From Gamarada debralockiae (taxonomy: Eukaryota; Ascomycota; Leotiomycetes; Helotiales; Hyphodiscaceae): 64,000 nt of DNA. How positions within the stretch are numbered: the first letter of the stretch is position 1; each line of letters starts with the position of its first letter. The DNA lies in the NCBI GenBank assembly GCA_002803225.1, contig NXFV01000503.1:48863-112862 (forward strand). The letters are read 5' to 3'. Both the position numbers and the translations under genes were made by a program. Shown here piece by piece: positions 1 through 10,812 of the stretch. The notes under the pieces were generated by a model, which was not told where the DNA came from, did no database searches, and saw only the letters and a program-made list of their open reading frames with translations.

Positions 1-2
1 AG

Positions 3-119
3 GCGAGGAAGGAAGTCGCGGATAGAGGTGGTGCGCGGGGTGGTAGGGGGCGTGGAGGACCGAGGGGACGGGGTGGAAGAGGTGGTGGACGGGGTCGTGG
101 TGGTGGAAGAGGATTCTAA
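3..119 (+). CDS. C-terminal end of an RGG/GAR-rich protein (partial)
   Basis: The window opens inside a plus-strand reading frame that ends at TAA 117-119. The visible 38 residues are almost entirely Arg and Gly (repeats of RGG, RGRGG and GGRG) and end in RGF. Such tails occur on nucleolar or RNA-binding proteins, for example Gar1 and Lsm4. The tail alone does not identify the protein, and the 5' part lies outside the window. It runs convergently toward the methyltransferase gene, with about 235 bp between stop codons. Confidence 0.6.
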   Translation, partial: ARKEVADRGGARGGRGRGGPRGRGGRGGGRGRGGGRGF

Positions 120-354
120 GGGATTGTGGAACGGGCGGTATTTTGAGAACTTGAAGGGAAGGGGCGAGTTGGGTGCGATCTGCTACTTCTCATGGCTCTG
201 AAGAGCATGTTGCTGGATATGTGGCTTGGAGAAGAGAAAAGCTATGCACGGCTTGGGATCATTGGCGTTTGTGGATCAAAATGAGGCAATCACACATTTC
301 ACGCGCACCATCTTCTTATTGGTCTTCAAGGGTATCTTATTTACGTTTCTCATA

Positions 355-1143
355 TTATGCTTCAGCTGGTGATGGCTCACGCCATACCCTGATGATCTGC
401 AGCTTCTCCCATCCTCCTTTCTTCCCACTGCTTCCTACTGTCTCCGCCCTCCAATCCGCTCGCTTATCCCTCATTCTTTGCTTTATAGCCTCCGGCTTGT
501 TCTGAGCACAGAGCAAGACATACGCACATCCTCGATCTCTACTCAAGATTTCTGGCAGGGCATCAAGCAACCGATCAGTGATCTCCATCCCCTCCGCACC
601 TCCAGCATATGACAGCTCTAGCAACTTCGAATCATCCTCGAAAGTCGGTTCTCCAACACTGTCCTTTGCTTCTGGTAACGCAGGTAGACCTGGAGTTGGC
701 ACATAAGGCGGATTGAAGATCAGCACGTCCACCATTCCAGCCCTCAGAGGACTCGTGAGATCCCCAGCCAAATTCCCTAAATAAATCCCATGTGACTTCC
801 CCTGCTCGACCTGCTCCTTCTCCGCAACCTTGACAGTTTGGGCAGTAGCCTCGCATGCGTGCCGATTCACATCCACTCCAGCCGTGAGGATATCTGCTCT
901 CCCGAAGATGATTTCCGCATGGGCATGTACGAAGGAGAGAACGACTCCAGATCCTGTGCCTATTTCGACCACGAATGGAGCTGGTGGACTCCTCCCATCT
1001 GTATTCGATGAGACATTGAAGCGTTGTTGAAGGAAAGCCTTCTCAGGCTCAGAAGATAGTGTGTCGAGCAGTAAAAAGGAATCTTCCGCCGGCTCGTAAA
1101 TCCTCTCGAATGCTACATGAGATGTCGATGGCGTAGGAAGCAT
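355..1143 (-). CDS. mtq2: eRF1 methyltransferase catalytic subunit (Mtq2/HemK2-like)
   Basis: Intronless 262-residue class I SAM-dependent methyltransferase. The early YEPAEDSFLLLD stretch, the SAM-binding motif VVEIGTGSG and the catalytic motif NPPYVP are characteristic of the HemK2/N6AMT1/Mtq2 family, which with Trm112 methylates the GGQ glutamine of release factor eRF1. Length fits the family (about 220-260 aa), with a small insertion after the first helix. The start ATG lies about 195 bp from the SDHAF3 ATG on the other strand, so the two probably share a bidirectional promoter. Function is assigned from motifs; the substrate is family knowledge. Confidence 0.9.
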   Translation of the reverse strand: MLPTPSTSHVAFERIYEPAEDSFLLLDTLSSEPEKAFLQQRFNVSSNTDGRSPPAPFVVEIGTGSGVVLSFVHAHAEIIFGRADILTAGVDVNRHACEATAQTVKVAEKEQVEQGKSHGIYLGNLAGDLTSPLRAGMVDVLIFNPPYVPTPGLPALPEAKDSVGEPTFEDDSKLLELSYAGGAEGMEITDRLLDALPEILSRDRGCAYVLLCAQNKPEAIKQRMRDKRADWRAETVGSSGKKGGWEKLQIIRVWREPSPAEA

Positions 1144-1338
1144 TTCCTTTTCTCCCCAAGTTCTTCGAGGCGAATTTTTGGTAGTTTTTGATGTGTGGTG
1201 TGCAAGGCTGACGATTTTCGTGTTCCTGGAAAGTTTTGCCGACTCCGATTCACGACGCCTTTCCGAGGCTCGACTTCAAAGATCCTCGACTTCTTCGTTC
1301 CTGACCTTGTGTTGACAACAACAACAACATTGAGCAAG

Positions 1339-1877
1339 ATGAGGATACATCCACGATTACTCTACGCAACGCCCACAACGGCCGGCACCACAAAGGGTTT
1401 CAAACCAGCTCCATTGGCTCTACTGCCACCAATACCGTTATACAGGAGATTGTTTCGAGCGCATAGGAAGTGTCTGCCGAGGGAGATGCGATTACTTGGT
1501 GATGAATATATAAAGGCTGAGTTTAGGGCTCATAGGAATGTGGAGAATCCAGTGCATATTGTACGTACGATGTTTAATGGGGGAATAGAAGGCCAGATCG
1601 TGGATGTTGGCTAATGTGTTGATGGGCAGATTGGATTCTTGACGGAGTGGCAGATGTATGCGCAGAAGTTGGAGGGGGACTCTTGGATTGGTGAGCGTAT
1701 GGATGTTGGGAAGATTGAGAAGATGAGTGGTGAGTGCTGTTATCTTTGGGGAGAGAGGGGGGAGGGAGATGGTGCTGATTGTGATTTGCAGATCAACAGC
1801 TGGGACAGATGTATGAGCTTATGCAGGCGATACGGAAGAGGGAATTAGAAGAGAACGATCCCGAGCAACAGAAATGA
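1339..1877 (+). CDS. sdh7: Succinate dehydrogenase assembly factor 3 (Sdh7/Acn9-like), LYR protein
   Basis: Three exons: 1339-1560, 1630-1729 and 1792-1877, with introns of 69 and 62 nt (GTACGT and GTGAGT donors). The spliced frame gives about 135 aa. It contains the LYR-type motif [10 protein letters not shown] followed by [18 protein letters not shown] and, across the first junction, a [10 protein letters not shown] segment. These match the Acn9/SDHAF3 family, mitochondrial matrix proteins that assist maturation of the iron-sulfur subunit of complex II. The basic N-terminus ([20 protein letters not shown]) fits a mitochondrial presequence. An in-frame ATG further upstream is not needed. Divergent neighbour: mtq2. 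Confidence 0.87.
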
Positions 1878-2326
1878 GGGCAGCACATATAATTCAGCCG
1901 CAGGGAACATACGAAAGAGCACACGGGACTACCCAATGATGGGGTATTGTAGTTGCGAAATGGCTTCGGAGGTCAGACCACTGCTCTGAATGCAAAAGCC
2001 GGAGGAGAAAGAACATCATGGCGCATTAGACGGATTATGGATGATTCACGACATTTACTGAATTCCATTATTTAGGTTTGGACAAGGCTCTTAGGGATGA
2101 CTAGGTGAGGTGTATAACAGCAATGTCATGTGTGATTCATGTTCGTCCCCAGATACAACTCCTGCAAAATTGAATTACTTTATAGAAGGTCATTCAAGAA
2201 GACAAACATCTTTTGTGCAACAGACATTCAAGCTCATCCTCAGCAACATCTACCTTCACAATCGACATAGCTCAAGTCAACCAACACCCTCACGCACTCT
2301 TATCACTCTTCCTTCGCAACCAAAAG

Positions 2327-2615
2327 ATGTGCACCACCAAGCACTTCAAATCTCCCGACTGGGATCACAAGTGGCTCGAAGTCGACACTCCCTGCGGCTA
2401 CGGCAAAGGATTCAGCACCTGTTCCTCTTTCCACGGTGGCACGCGCCAGAGCAGCGGCCTGTCCCAAATTCTACTCGGCGACCACAGAAGACTGTCCATG
2501 GCATGGACTGAAGGGCAACTACGACTTCAACTGCATCCGAATGGTGGAGAGAACCAGATACGGAATATGCCTCCCAGACGAAAGAGCGCCAGTGCCGGTG
2601 GTCGCTATTATGTAG
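2327..2615 (+). pseudogene. Small conserved-looking fungal protein broken by a one-base frameshift
   Basis: From ATG 2327 the frame reads MCTTKHFKSPDWDHKWLEVD, then a Gly/Lys/Phe segment with several cysteines. Near 2440-2455 the coherent reading moves to the +1 frame, which continues with CPKFYSATTEDCPWHGLKG and ends in PVPVVAIM at TAG 2613-2615. The two halves together would give about 96 aa with paired Cys/His residues, like a small fungal family I recall without a function. No GT-AG intron of plausible length joins the halves well: a 67-nt candidate exists but would delete the most conserved-looking segment. It is therefore a recent frameshift, a base-call error, or less likely an unusual intron. 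Confidence 0.5.
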
Positions 2616-2717
2616 CCAGGGGAAGAATGGGTGCGCAGAGAGATTGGTGGAAGACGGTGGATGGGGGAGAAATATGTATTGGAAGTAAGGTATAATATGT
2701 ACAAAACTGGCAAAGGA

Positions 2718-4018
2718 CTATTCGGCATCGAGGGGTGCCACGGGTGGTTGATCGTTGACTTGGATTCCTCCTCTCTTCTTCTCTGCCGAATCGTGGAAAG
2801 GCAATTTCCATCCTCCCTCCGTCTCCGGCGTCGCAAGCCACAATCTCATCAAATGTCTTCTTGGGGTTGGTGGCGCATGGTCTTTGTACGCGGTTCTTGC
2901 ATGTAACACGTGTTCATTGCTCAGGAACTGAATATCACCAACTTCGAGGATCATGTGCAGTCTCAAGCGATGGCATGTCTCTTCCAAGACTTTGGCAGCT
3001 TCGATTTGTTCAGGAGACAGGTGGGGAATGACACCAGCGTTCATGAACCGGTCGAGCGATTTTATGTAGTAGGGATCCCATTTCGAGTACACCCGTCCGT
3101 TAGGCCCTTTCTCGAGGTAGAAGACGGAGGTGCGGATATATAGTTCTTCGCCGACGCTGGTCTCTCCTTTGCGGTCAAAGTACCAGATTGGTTTGGTCAA
3201 GGTCTCGGCGACATCTGGACGTTCTCTTTGGAGGGTATTCCAGACGTGGTGGGAGGAGACGATATCTGACTCGCCGCCTTCGAGGGCTCGGGCAATGCAG
3301 AGAAGTCCTACGATGTCTGAATCGTCGGCGTGGAAGAATTGGCTGGAAGTTTTATCAGTGTTGAAATAGACAAACATATGAATGCACGACTTACCGAGCA
3401 TTTGTTCTGTAAATCCGTACTTTGTCAATTTGCTTTGGGTCATCGCCGAGATCTTTGACATGTCCAAGGACGTGGCCACGACCGTTTTGACTGACGAAGT
3501 ATCCGAGATATGTTCCTAATCCCATATATGCAACGGCGGACTTATGGTTGCCCCATTTCTCTACTGGGAATCCTTTGAAGAGAATGAAGCCCTTTCCGTT
3601 GAGGATCTCTGTCTTAATCGAGTTCAGTAACACTGAGAACTTTGGTAGAGGGAAGTTGTCCTGGAAGTCATCAGTGGGGTTTGCATGCCACTGGATGAGG
3701 GCTTACCTTTGAGATGCCAGTCAGAGGAGTCTTGGCAGTAAGGAACTTGTCTGACACAGTACTGAGCTCTGCAATCTCTTCCTCGCTGAATACATGCACC
3801 CATCTCTCTGGGTTGTTTGTATAATCCTCTGCCTTCCAAACAGTCTCTCCAGAGATCTCCTTAGGGAAATCGGAGTAGGGTCTCAAGAGCCCGTAAAGTG
3901 GGGGATGTTGGCCAGACGTTTTGATTCCATCAGGGAAAATCTTCCTGTCCACTACCTTTTGAGTGTTGGACAAAAGGTGGGGTGCGGTCGGCTGGTTGTC
4001 AAGAATTGAGGGTGCCAT
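2718..4018 (-). CDS. TauD/TfdA-type Fe(II)/2-oxoglutarate dioxygenase
   Basis: Three exons on the minus strand: 4018-3707, 3660-3395 and 3342-2718. The introns are 46 and 52 nt, each starting GTAAG and ending CAG. The spliced protein is 400 aa. The iron ligands are visible in exon 3: FFHADDSD gives the HxD pair, and the distal His sits in EHVLHARTAY, with a 2-oxoglutarate-binding Arg likely in RRHLMRLW. The fold is the clavaminate-synthase/TauD superfamily. Fungal members act on taurine, other sulfonates, carnitine-like compounds or secondary metabolites, and the substrate cannot be told here. The gene is divergent from the DEAH helicase across a 430-bp intergenic region. Confidence 0.85.
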
Positions 4019-4449
4019 ATTGATATGCGGCTCGTACAGAATGGAGAGGTCGGAGGGGTAAATGACTGAATGAGAAACACGAAAAGAAAAGAAGGCGTTT
4101 ACCTTTTATATCAATTGGATAGTCTTCTAGAATTTCCACGCAGCCATGATGGTATCATCGAGGGGCATCCAGCTGATCCTTGGAATTGCGTGCTTTTGGT
4201 GAGACTTGCGTGGACTGAACGTGGTTAAAGCCGGGGGAGCTGGCTTATCTCTTATCAGACGTCCCGAAGGCGGTGTGGCGCGGTTTTTAATTTCATGAGC
4301 TGAGAAAAAGTGTTATCGAGTTCACTCTCGAAACAATATCGAGAATACGTATTTAAGAGTCTCGAACTACAGTCTTTTTCCCTCCCTCACCCTAATCATC
4401 CGATAACACTCACTCATCCATTCTCATCACAATACATACAATCGCGACA
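4019..4449. promoter_or_regulatory. Divergent intergenic region between dioxygenase and helicase
   Basis: A 431-bp spacer separates the start codons of the minus-strand dioxygenase and the plus-strand DEAH helicase. It must contain both promoters. A pyrimidine-rich stretch precedes the helicase ATG (about 4375-4440), as is common in fungal 5' leaders. I see no specific factor site I can defend. Confidence 0.4.
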
Positions 4450-7233
4450 ATGCCTGAAAAGGTTCACACGAAGTTTGACGACCACGAGGCTAACCCAATC
4501 GCACCGTCCGCCGCAAATTCCAACAGTGATTTACAAAAGGGCTCAAAGCAAGAGAGCAAGAAGACCGACCAGACGAATGGAGTAAAACGCTTTAGGGATG
4601 GCAGTCCGAAGGCCACAGCGGATGCGAAGGCAACTCAGCAAGCTCAAGACACGAATACAGCCAACACGAAGAAACAGAGAACCAACTCTCAGTCATACCC
4701 CAACGCCAATGCTACGCATGCAAAGCCAGCGGTCAATGGCACAGCATCAACAGACAATAACATCAATCGCTCTTGGCAACAGAAGGCAGGCTTCGGAAAG
4801 GGTTTTTCTCAAGGAGGGCAACATTCAAAGTCGACAGGCAAACCCATCCTACCAAATCGGGCTTATACTCAGCACGCTCTGTTGAAGACTTCGAAGGAGC
4901 TGGAGAAAGCCCGCAAGGATCTACCCATTTGGTCCAAGAAGGCAGATATTCGGTGGGCCCTAAGACACAACGATGTTCTCATCATCAACGGAGAGACGGG
5001 TTCCGGAAAGAGTACTCAAACTCCCCAATTCCTCTACACCGAGCCTTGGTGCAAAAAGCAAACTGTCAAGATCACAAATGAAGAGGGCATGGTGGAAGAC
5101 ATCTCAGTCGGAGGAATGATTGCGATCACGGAACCTCGACGAGTTGCTGCCATCACTTTGGCTCAACGTGTTGCGAAGGAGATGGGATCCTACCTCGGAA
5201 AGGAGAAACACCACCCAGGTTTAGTCGGATACTCTGTACGATTTGATACCCTTATACCACCTGGAACGAAGATCAAGTTTGTAACTGAGGGAATGCTACT
5301 TCAAGAGATGCTCAGAGATCCCAACCTGCGTCAATATAGCGCGGTTATCGTCGATGAAATTCACGAAAGAAGCGTCGACGTCGATCTCCTCGCTGGCTTT
5401 CTTAGACAACTCATCCATGGCGACAAGAAAGGCAGAGGTGGTATCCCACTCAAGGTGGTAATCATGAGTGCTACGCTGGATCTGGGTGGCCTGAAAACTT
5501 TCTTCGCAAAGCCCGAGACCCAACCCAGGTATCAACCAGGTAAAAATCACGGACAGGATTTCTTTGGAATATATGACGACCCGAAGGAGGAAAATGCTGA
5601 TTATTTAAAAGGGGGTGTGGGTCCTAATGTTGCTGGAAATCAGTCGCCCCGATCGTCAACTGACACGAATGATACTTTTTCTTCTTGGGAAGGTTTCAGT
5701 TCCTCAGATGAATCGAACGACAAGAGCGAGGCAAAACCAGCCACGAATGGTGTTGGCGCGAACGGTGACAGTGCAAAGGCCCCTTCGAAGGACGAATCCA
5801 AATCAGGACTGTTCGACGATGATATCGCCGAGAGCGGAGTTGCCGTAGAGTACGTTGAGGGGCGACAATATCCCGTGCAAGTTTGGTACGAAAAGAATCC
5901 GTCACCGGACTACCTTCATAACATTTTGCAAACTATCCTCAAGCTACACATTACCGAGCCTCTACCTGGGGATATCCTTGCCTTTCTTACAGGACAAGAA
6001 GAAATAGAGACACTTCAAACCCAGCTCGAGGATTACGCCGGAAAATTGGCGAAAGGTGTCCCACGACTGAAGATCATACCACTTTACGGTTCACTCTCGG
6101 GACCTGCCCAGCAAGAAGCTTTTGAGAAAGTCAAGGAGCCTCGTACTCGCAAGGTTGTACTTGCTACAAACATCGCAGAAACATCCGTAACGGTCTCCGG
6201 TGTACGCTTCGTCGTTGACTGTGGCAAGTCCAAGGTCAAGCAATATCGGCCACGGTTGGGTATGGAATCGCTCTTATCCAAGCCCATCTCCAAGACCTCC
6301 GCTATTCAGCGTCAAGGTCGAGCTGGTCGAGAGGGCCCAGGCAAATGCTACCGAATCTATACGGACACGGACTTCAAGAACCTTGAGGCCGACGAGCTGC
6401 CAGAAATCCTTCGCAGTGATGTTATCGAAGCGGTCTTGAAGATGAAGGCCCGCGGCGTCGGTGATGTTCTTTCCTTCCCTCTTATGGACTCACCAGATAT
6501 TGTTGCTATGGAGAAGGCACTTGTGCAGCTTCACTCCATGGGCGCAATCGACGACCAGGGCAAGCTGACCGAGACCGGAAAAAACATGGCGTCCTACCCA
6601 CTCCCAGCAGCGTACGGTCGAGTAATCATCGCTGCGGCAGAATCAGACTGTCTCCTCGAAGCCATCGACGTTATTGCATGCCTCACAACCGACTCTGAAA
6701 TATTCATCCAAGCGAAATCGGAAGAGGAGCAGGAAAGTATCGAGGAGCACCGGAAGGACCTACAGCATCGACAAGGCGACATCTTGACATACCTCAACAC
6801 CATGCAGAAGTACGCTGCCGAGAGTACAGACCGCAATGAATGGTGTCGAAAGCGTCTCATCTCTCCCCGTGCGATGAGGATGGCACTCTCAATCCGGAAG
6901 CAGCTTCGACAGGTCTGCTACAAACAGAAACTCCTCTCCGAACTCCCGCCTCCGGATCCACAGCCTGCAGACATCATCTCCGAGGAGCGAGCTGAGGTTC
7001 TCACCAAGTCGTTCCTGAAGGCTTTTGCTACGAAGACGGCTGTCTTGGGTCCAGATGGAGCGTACTACACAACGGTTGGGAGGAATGTCATTGCGATTCA
7101 TCCTTCCAGTGTGCTGTTTGGCAAGAAGGTGGAGGCCATCATGTTTCTTGATCATGTGTTTACGGCCAAGAGTTATGCGAAGAAGGTTAGTGCCATTCAT
7201 GCTAACTGGATTGTGGGTGCTTTGGACATGTGA
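4450..7233 (+). CDS. dhr2: DEAH-box ATP-dependent RNA helicase, Dhr2/DHX33-like
   Basis: Intronless 927-residue SF2 helicase. After a disordered, Gln/Asn/Lys-rich N-terminus (about 150 aa) come motif I GETGSGKST (181-189), motif II DEIH (302-305), motif III SAT (340-342) and motif VI QRQGRAGR (about 620). Winged-helix, ratchet and OB-fold regions follow, and the end reads HANWIVGALDM. A low-complexity acidic insertion of roughly 85 residues (Ser/Asp/Asn-rich, near 385-465) separates the two RecA lobes. The layout fits the Dhr2/DHX33 group, nucleolar helicases of small-subunit rRNA processing; other DEAH subfamilies are not fully excluded. Confidence 0.8.
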   Translation: MPEKVHTKFDDHEANPIAPSAANSNSDLQKGSKQESKKTDQTNGVKRFRDGSPKATADAKATQQAQDTNTANTKKQRTNSQSYPNANATHAKPAVNGTASTDNNINRSWQQKAGFGKGFSQGGQHSKSTGKPILPNRAYTQHALLKTSKELEKARKDLPIWSKKADIRWALRHNDVLIINGETGSGKSTQTPQFLYTEPWCKKQTVKITNEEGMVEDISVGGMIAITEPRRVAAITLAQRVAKEMGSYLGKEKHHPGLVGYSVRFDTLIPPGTKIKFVTEGMLLQEMLRDPNLRQYSAVIVDEIHERSVDVDLLAGFLRQLIHGDKKGRGGIPLKVVIMSATLDLGGLKTFFAKPETQPRYQPGKNHGQDFFGIYDDPKEENADYLKGGVGPNVAGNQSPRSSTDTNDTFSSWEGFSSSDESNDKSEAKPATNGVGANGDSAKAPSKDESKSGLFDDDIAESGVAVEYVEGRQYPVQVWYEKNPSPDYLHNILQTILKLHITEPLPGDILAFLTGQEEIETLQTQLEDYAGKLAKGVPRLKIIPLYGSLSGPAQQEAFEKVKEPRTRKVVLATNIAETSVTVSGVRFVVDCGKSKVKQYRPRLGMESLLSKPISKTSAIQRQGRAGREGPGKCYRIYTDTDFKNLEADELPEILRSDVIEAVLKMKARGVGDVLSFPLMDSPDIVAMEKALVQLHSMGAIDDQGKLTETGKNMASYPLPAAYGRVIIAAAESDCLLEAIDVIACLTTDSEIFIQAKSEEEQESIEEHRKDLQHRQGDILTYLNTMQKYAAESTDRNEWCRKRLISPRAMRMALSIRKQLRQVCYKQKLLSELPPPDPQPADIISEERAEVLTKSFLKAFATKTAVLGPDGAYYTTVGRNVIAIHPSSVLFGKKVEAIMFLDHVFTAKSYAKKVSAIHANWIVGALDM

Positions 7234-7535
7234 GCTGGTTGTCTGGTTCGAGGGGATGTGATGCATCTGCATGAAGGAGTTGGCTGCGTTATACCCAGAT
7301 TTGCGACGATGATATGCCAGGAGAAGGTCAAAGAAGCGCTTCATAATTGGAGTTCAATGAACGTTATAGAAGACACTTTAAAGCATGAATTGGTGTCAGA
7401 CCAAGTGTACAACTCTTTTCGGTGCATCAGCGTCCATTGCTGACCTTTTGGCCAAACCAAGAGCAGGTGATTGAGATTTGATCCTTCACCCTGAAACCGA
7501 CAAGTTTCGAGTCCCTGATTAATCTCAAAAACTAT
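7234..7535. other. Convergent 3' region, no gene seen
   Basis: This 300-bp stretch lies between the helicase stop and the end of the decayed methyltransferase on the opposite strand. It holds only 3' untranslated sequence as far as I can see. Confidence 0.4.
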
Positions 7536-8200
7536 TCAAGCAAGCATACATTCAGTCAACCCTTCACTCCCCCTCTCATGCTCCCAAATCTTCACCACTT
7601 TCAGCCCAACTTCACCCAACAACTTCCTCCAATCAGCCTCCGTCCTCTCACAGCTCGAAAAGCTCGCCATCATAACCATATGAAGAGCCGTAATTTTCCA
7701 ATCCGCATCTCTATCCGGGATAACATTGTTATTGATCAGAATCATGCTAGAGCCTCTTTTCATAGCTGAGCTGAGGTTTGCTGAGATTTCAAGACCTTTG
7801 ACATCGGGCCTGTCATGCGGCAACGAGTGCAGGTAGTATGCTTGCTCACCTGGAGGTCGGTGTTAGTGATGAGTGAGGATAGGCGAATGAAGGGGATGGG
7901 TACCTTGGATTGATTGCGGCGCGAAGAAGTCATGCGCCATTGCCTCTATTTTGGGAGGGAGATTGGCGACGTCGTCGATGATGGAAGGCAAATGATGAGT
8001 ACATGTATAGAATTCCCTTCCGCCCATTCCCATCCGGAGATTGCCTCCATGGCAGTCCCTAACCGGAGGAACAGCTCGCGAGTAGTAGAAAGTAAGTCCT
8101 TGCGAATAGAGACATCCCCTTTTATCAGTTTACTTCTATGATAGGCGATGTCGTTTAGAAGACCGGTGATATTAGGTGCATTGGTGGTTGTTGATGACAT
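7536..8200 (-). pseudogene. O-methyltransferase remnant lacking the SAM-binding core
   Basis: Read on the minus strand, the first block (8200 down to about 7950) resembles the N-terminal helices of fungal O-methyltransferases. Directly after it, in a different frame, comes the C-terminal part: an IDDVANLPPKIEAMAHDFF segment, a 54-nt GT-AG intron, then YYLHSLPHDRPDVKGLEIS and a normal end at 7536. The roughly 200 residues that should carry the glycine-rich SAM motif are absent. The family signature HDWPD appears here as HDRPD. An internal deletion plus a frame change makes the gene non-functional. It lies in the same orientation as the decayed C6 regulator next door. Confidence 0.7.
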
Positions 8201-8639
8201 CTTGAGGGGATATATGGGAATAAATGATGATTCTCAAAGGACAGGCGCTTTAGCAAGCTGTTTTGCAAGATAAATAAAGTTCTTGAATGCAAGAACTGTA
8301 TGAATCTATGTTATATACTTGTCCCAGAGGTCCTACCATCTTGATTGGCCCTACTCGTTCGGAGTATCCAATGAGAGCCGCGGATAGACTGTCTAGTTTA
8401 GGTCAAACTGTCACTCCTACTAAAGTGGTAGCTCAAAAATAAATGACGAATATACATCAATTTGGTATGGCTGTAGGTATTTATCCGATAAAAGGAGGTG
8501 AGATGTCGGCTTTGCCATCCCGACTCTCAGCCTCGTCTTTCTGCGCTTGCAGATCACCTCCCCATTACACTTTCTGACCGATTACAACAACAAGTATGTA
8601 TTTTAAGGAGAGCAACTTTCGTGTAACTCAGTATCACAA
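8201..8639. other. Intergenic, no gene seen
   Basis: This is non-coding sequence between the two decayed genes. I find no extended reading frame or recognisable repeat in it. Confidence 0.3.
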
Positions 8640-9980
8640 TTGTGCAGATTGATCTATTGGATTTGGCCGAAAGGAAGGCCCGCATCTTCTTTGAAAGCTA
8701 TTCCTATACCAGCTTCAACATTGGCTCCTGGATCTCTGTCATATCTCGTTTAAGCTGATTCTTGACACAACTACCCATTTCCATGACCCGATGAAAGCTC
8801 GTGCAAGTCACATAAGTCGTGTAATTCTGATCATCTGCGGCATAACAGTCTAGCCGGCCTACTTAAGGCCGAATTTGTCACCTGGAGATTCTGGAGGTGG
8901 AATGCATGTCCGAGCAGGAGTGTCATAATCAGAAACTCTTCCGTGCAATATCGCATCGCCAACCTGCTTGTCGTCAGAAGATGACCCTAACAGAACAGAG
9001 AAACTAACGTCAAGTTTGTAGGTAGAATAAAATATGCCTCGATCAAATTCGACTCATATATCTCGTGGGCCCACGTGCGAGCATCAACTTGTAAAGCCCT
9101 CTTTCGAGTGACCCAAGCATTTTTCCCCATGCGCATAAACAACTAACGCATATCAGCAACTACACACTTGAGGATGGTCGGCGACCCTTTACTCAAACGA
9201 GGATAACAACTTTATAGCAGAGAGTGTCTCGCATTTGAATCTCTCCCCTTGTCTGAAAAAAGACGTCTGAAGGCTTTTCAAAGCGTTGCCATATCTTTGC
9301 TTGTGCTGTACGCTAGTTTTCGTTTTGTGGATTGACATACGCTAAGCTGCTAGAGATAAAGCATGCAGCAGCATGTTCTAAAGCAGTGCTAGAACCCAGT
9401 CTTGAAGGGACGAGATTCACATATGGCCACCATCCGCTCGGATTTTGACCAAGGGGTAGGGGACCTAGAAGAGACACGAACAGCGCGACGAGTTTTGCTT
9501 CCGCACAAGAGAGGCGGTGAAAGAGGCTTGGAGAATCTAATGGCGGACTCTTCCATAGACCTTGAGAAGGGTTCTCTCGATCCTTGACAGTGGTGAACAG
9601 GGCAGCAGGATCCTCTTCGAGCTGCGCATGATCTAGAGTTTGGAAAGTGCCATTGCTTGATTTAGCCTTCTTGGATGACCTTATGCTGAGGAAGGTCTTG
9701 ATTGGGGCTGAAAGAGACGCCTTTGATTTGGGGACAAGAGGATGATGGTGTTGGGAATCCGACTTCTCGATGAATTGTACTTTGCGACTTTCCCATATTG
9801 ATAGGTACAATACAATCCCAGCTAGTCTTCATGCAACGATCGCAGGAAGGACGGGTCTCGTCGCACTATTTCTTCCATATTGGATGAATTTGGGATACGG
9901 GGCAAAGCGCACTTGCCTTGACTTTGTGCCGTCGATAGACGTCGCATTTACCAGTTCGAGTAATTGGAACGCCGAGATTT
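8640..9980 (-). pseudogene. Zn(II)2Cys6 transcription factor remnant
   Basis: On the minus strand near 9950 a frame reads RTGKCDVYRRHKVK. A GC-AG intron (9866-9916, donor GCAAGT) then joins it to CDETRPSCDRCMKTSWDC, which completes a Zn2Cys6 binuclear cluster. The second cysteine is replaced by Tyr (TAT at 9935-9937). Downstream, FVSLLGPLPLGQ and LVPSRLGSSTALEHAA are typical of the fungal regulator middle region. After a frame change it continues as YGNALKSLQ, followed by in-frame stops (for example TAA at 9189-9191, and several TGA), and VEFDRGIFYSTYKLDV. The stops and the Cys-to-Tyr change are all explainable as C-to-T or G-to-A transitions. The 5' start and 3' end are not defined. Confidence 0.72.
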
Positions 9981-10812
9981 CAATTTCAGATTGTAGGCGA
10001 GAAAGATGTGCGTGGCTTCTATAGAACAGAAGTCTCGGCCGATGGGGCAATACAAAGGGCATATTAAAACACAAAATGGAAAGATCTCCTTTGCGAATTG
10101 TATCCATCACAATTCAGCTGAATCGAGAGATCATGCCTCGTACCTGACCCAGTTAGGCCAATTCAGAGGCTGAAATGGGTCAAAAGCAAGGCGGCAAGTC
10201 TTTTGATAGTCGATCACTTGAAAAGATAGGGAGTCATGATTGGGACTTCATCAGCGGTTGAGGAGAATTTAGGATTGAATTGGACGGTTGAAAGGTCTTG
10301 ACAAATTACTGACAGCGAACCCTAGATTGCCCGGCCGCATTTTCTCGCCCAAAAAAGCAACTTTGACGTCGGCTCTTTCACTACCAACTGTAGGTTGTTC
10401 CGCGGAATAACCTCACTATTTGTACTTTCAACCCAGCGCTCGAAAAGGTCGTTGTATTTGCGGAACACTTCTGGGAAGTATGCATCACCATGCCGTTTCA
10501 GAGTCTCCCCGATCGGCCATCGCCGTCGCAGTCTTTGCGTCCATCACGTCAACATCGGAACCGCGACAGGTGATGGCGAGACACGAGATTGCGATTGACA
10601 TCCAACTCGAAGACGTCCTGTAACTTCCACTTACTTCCATGGACTGACTGAAGCATCTTCTATCGGAATTTCGGAATCAAACAATACTCCTCTGAAACTC
10701 TCCGAGGCGGTCGAATAACCACCCCGTTCCCTATCTACATCAAAGAGTTCGCAGAAGAAAGTCTACAAAGCTTCAATCTCTTCCTACCAAGCAAGAATAC
10801 AGCACAATCGCA
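9981..10812. other. Upstream region of the oxidoreductase gene
   Basis: About 830 bp with no supported gene. The proximal part must contain the promoter and leader of the oxidoreductase starting at 10813. The distal part may include the lost 5' end of the C6 regulator, where the possible N-terminal frames contain stops. Confidence 0.3.
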
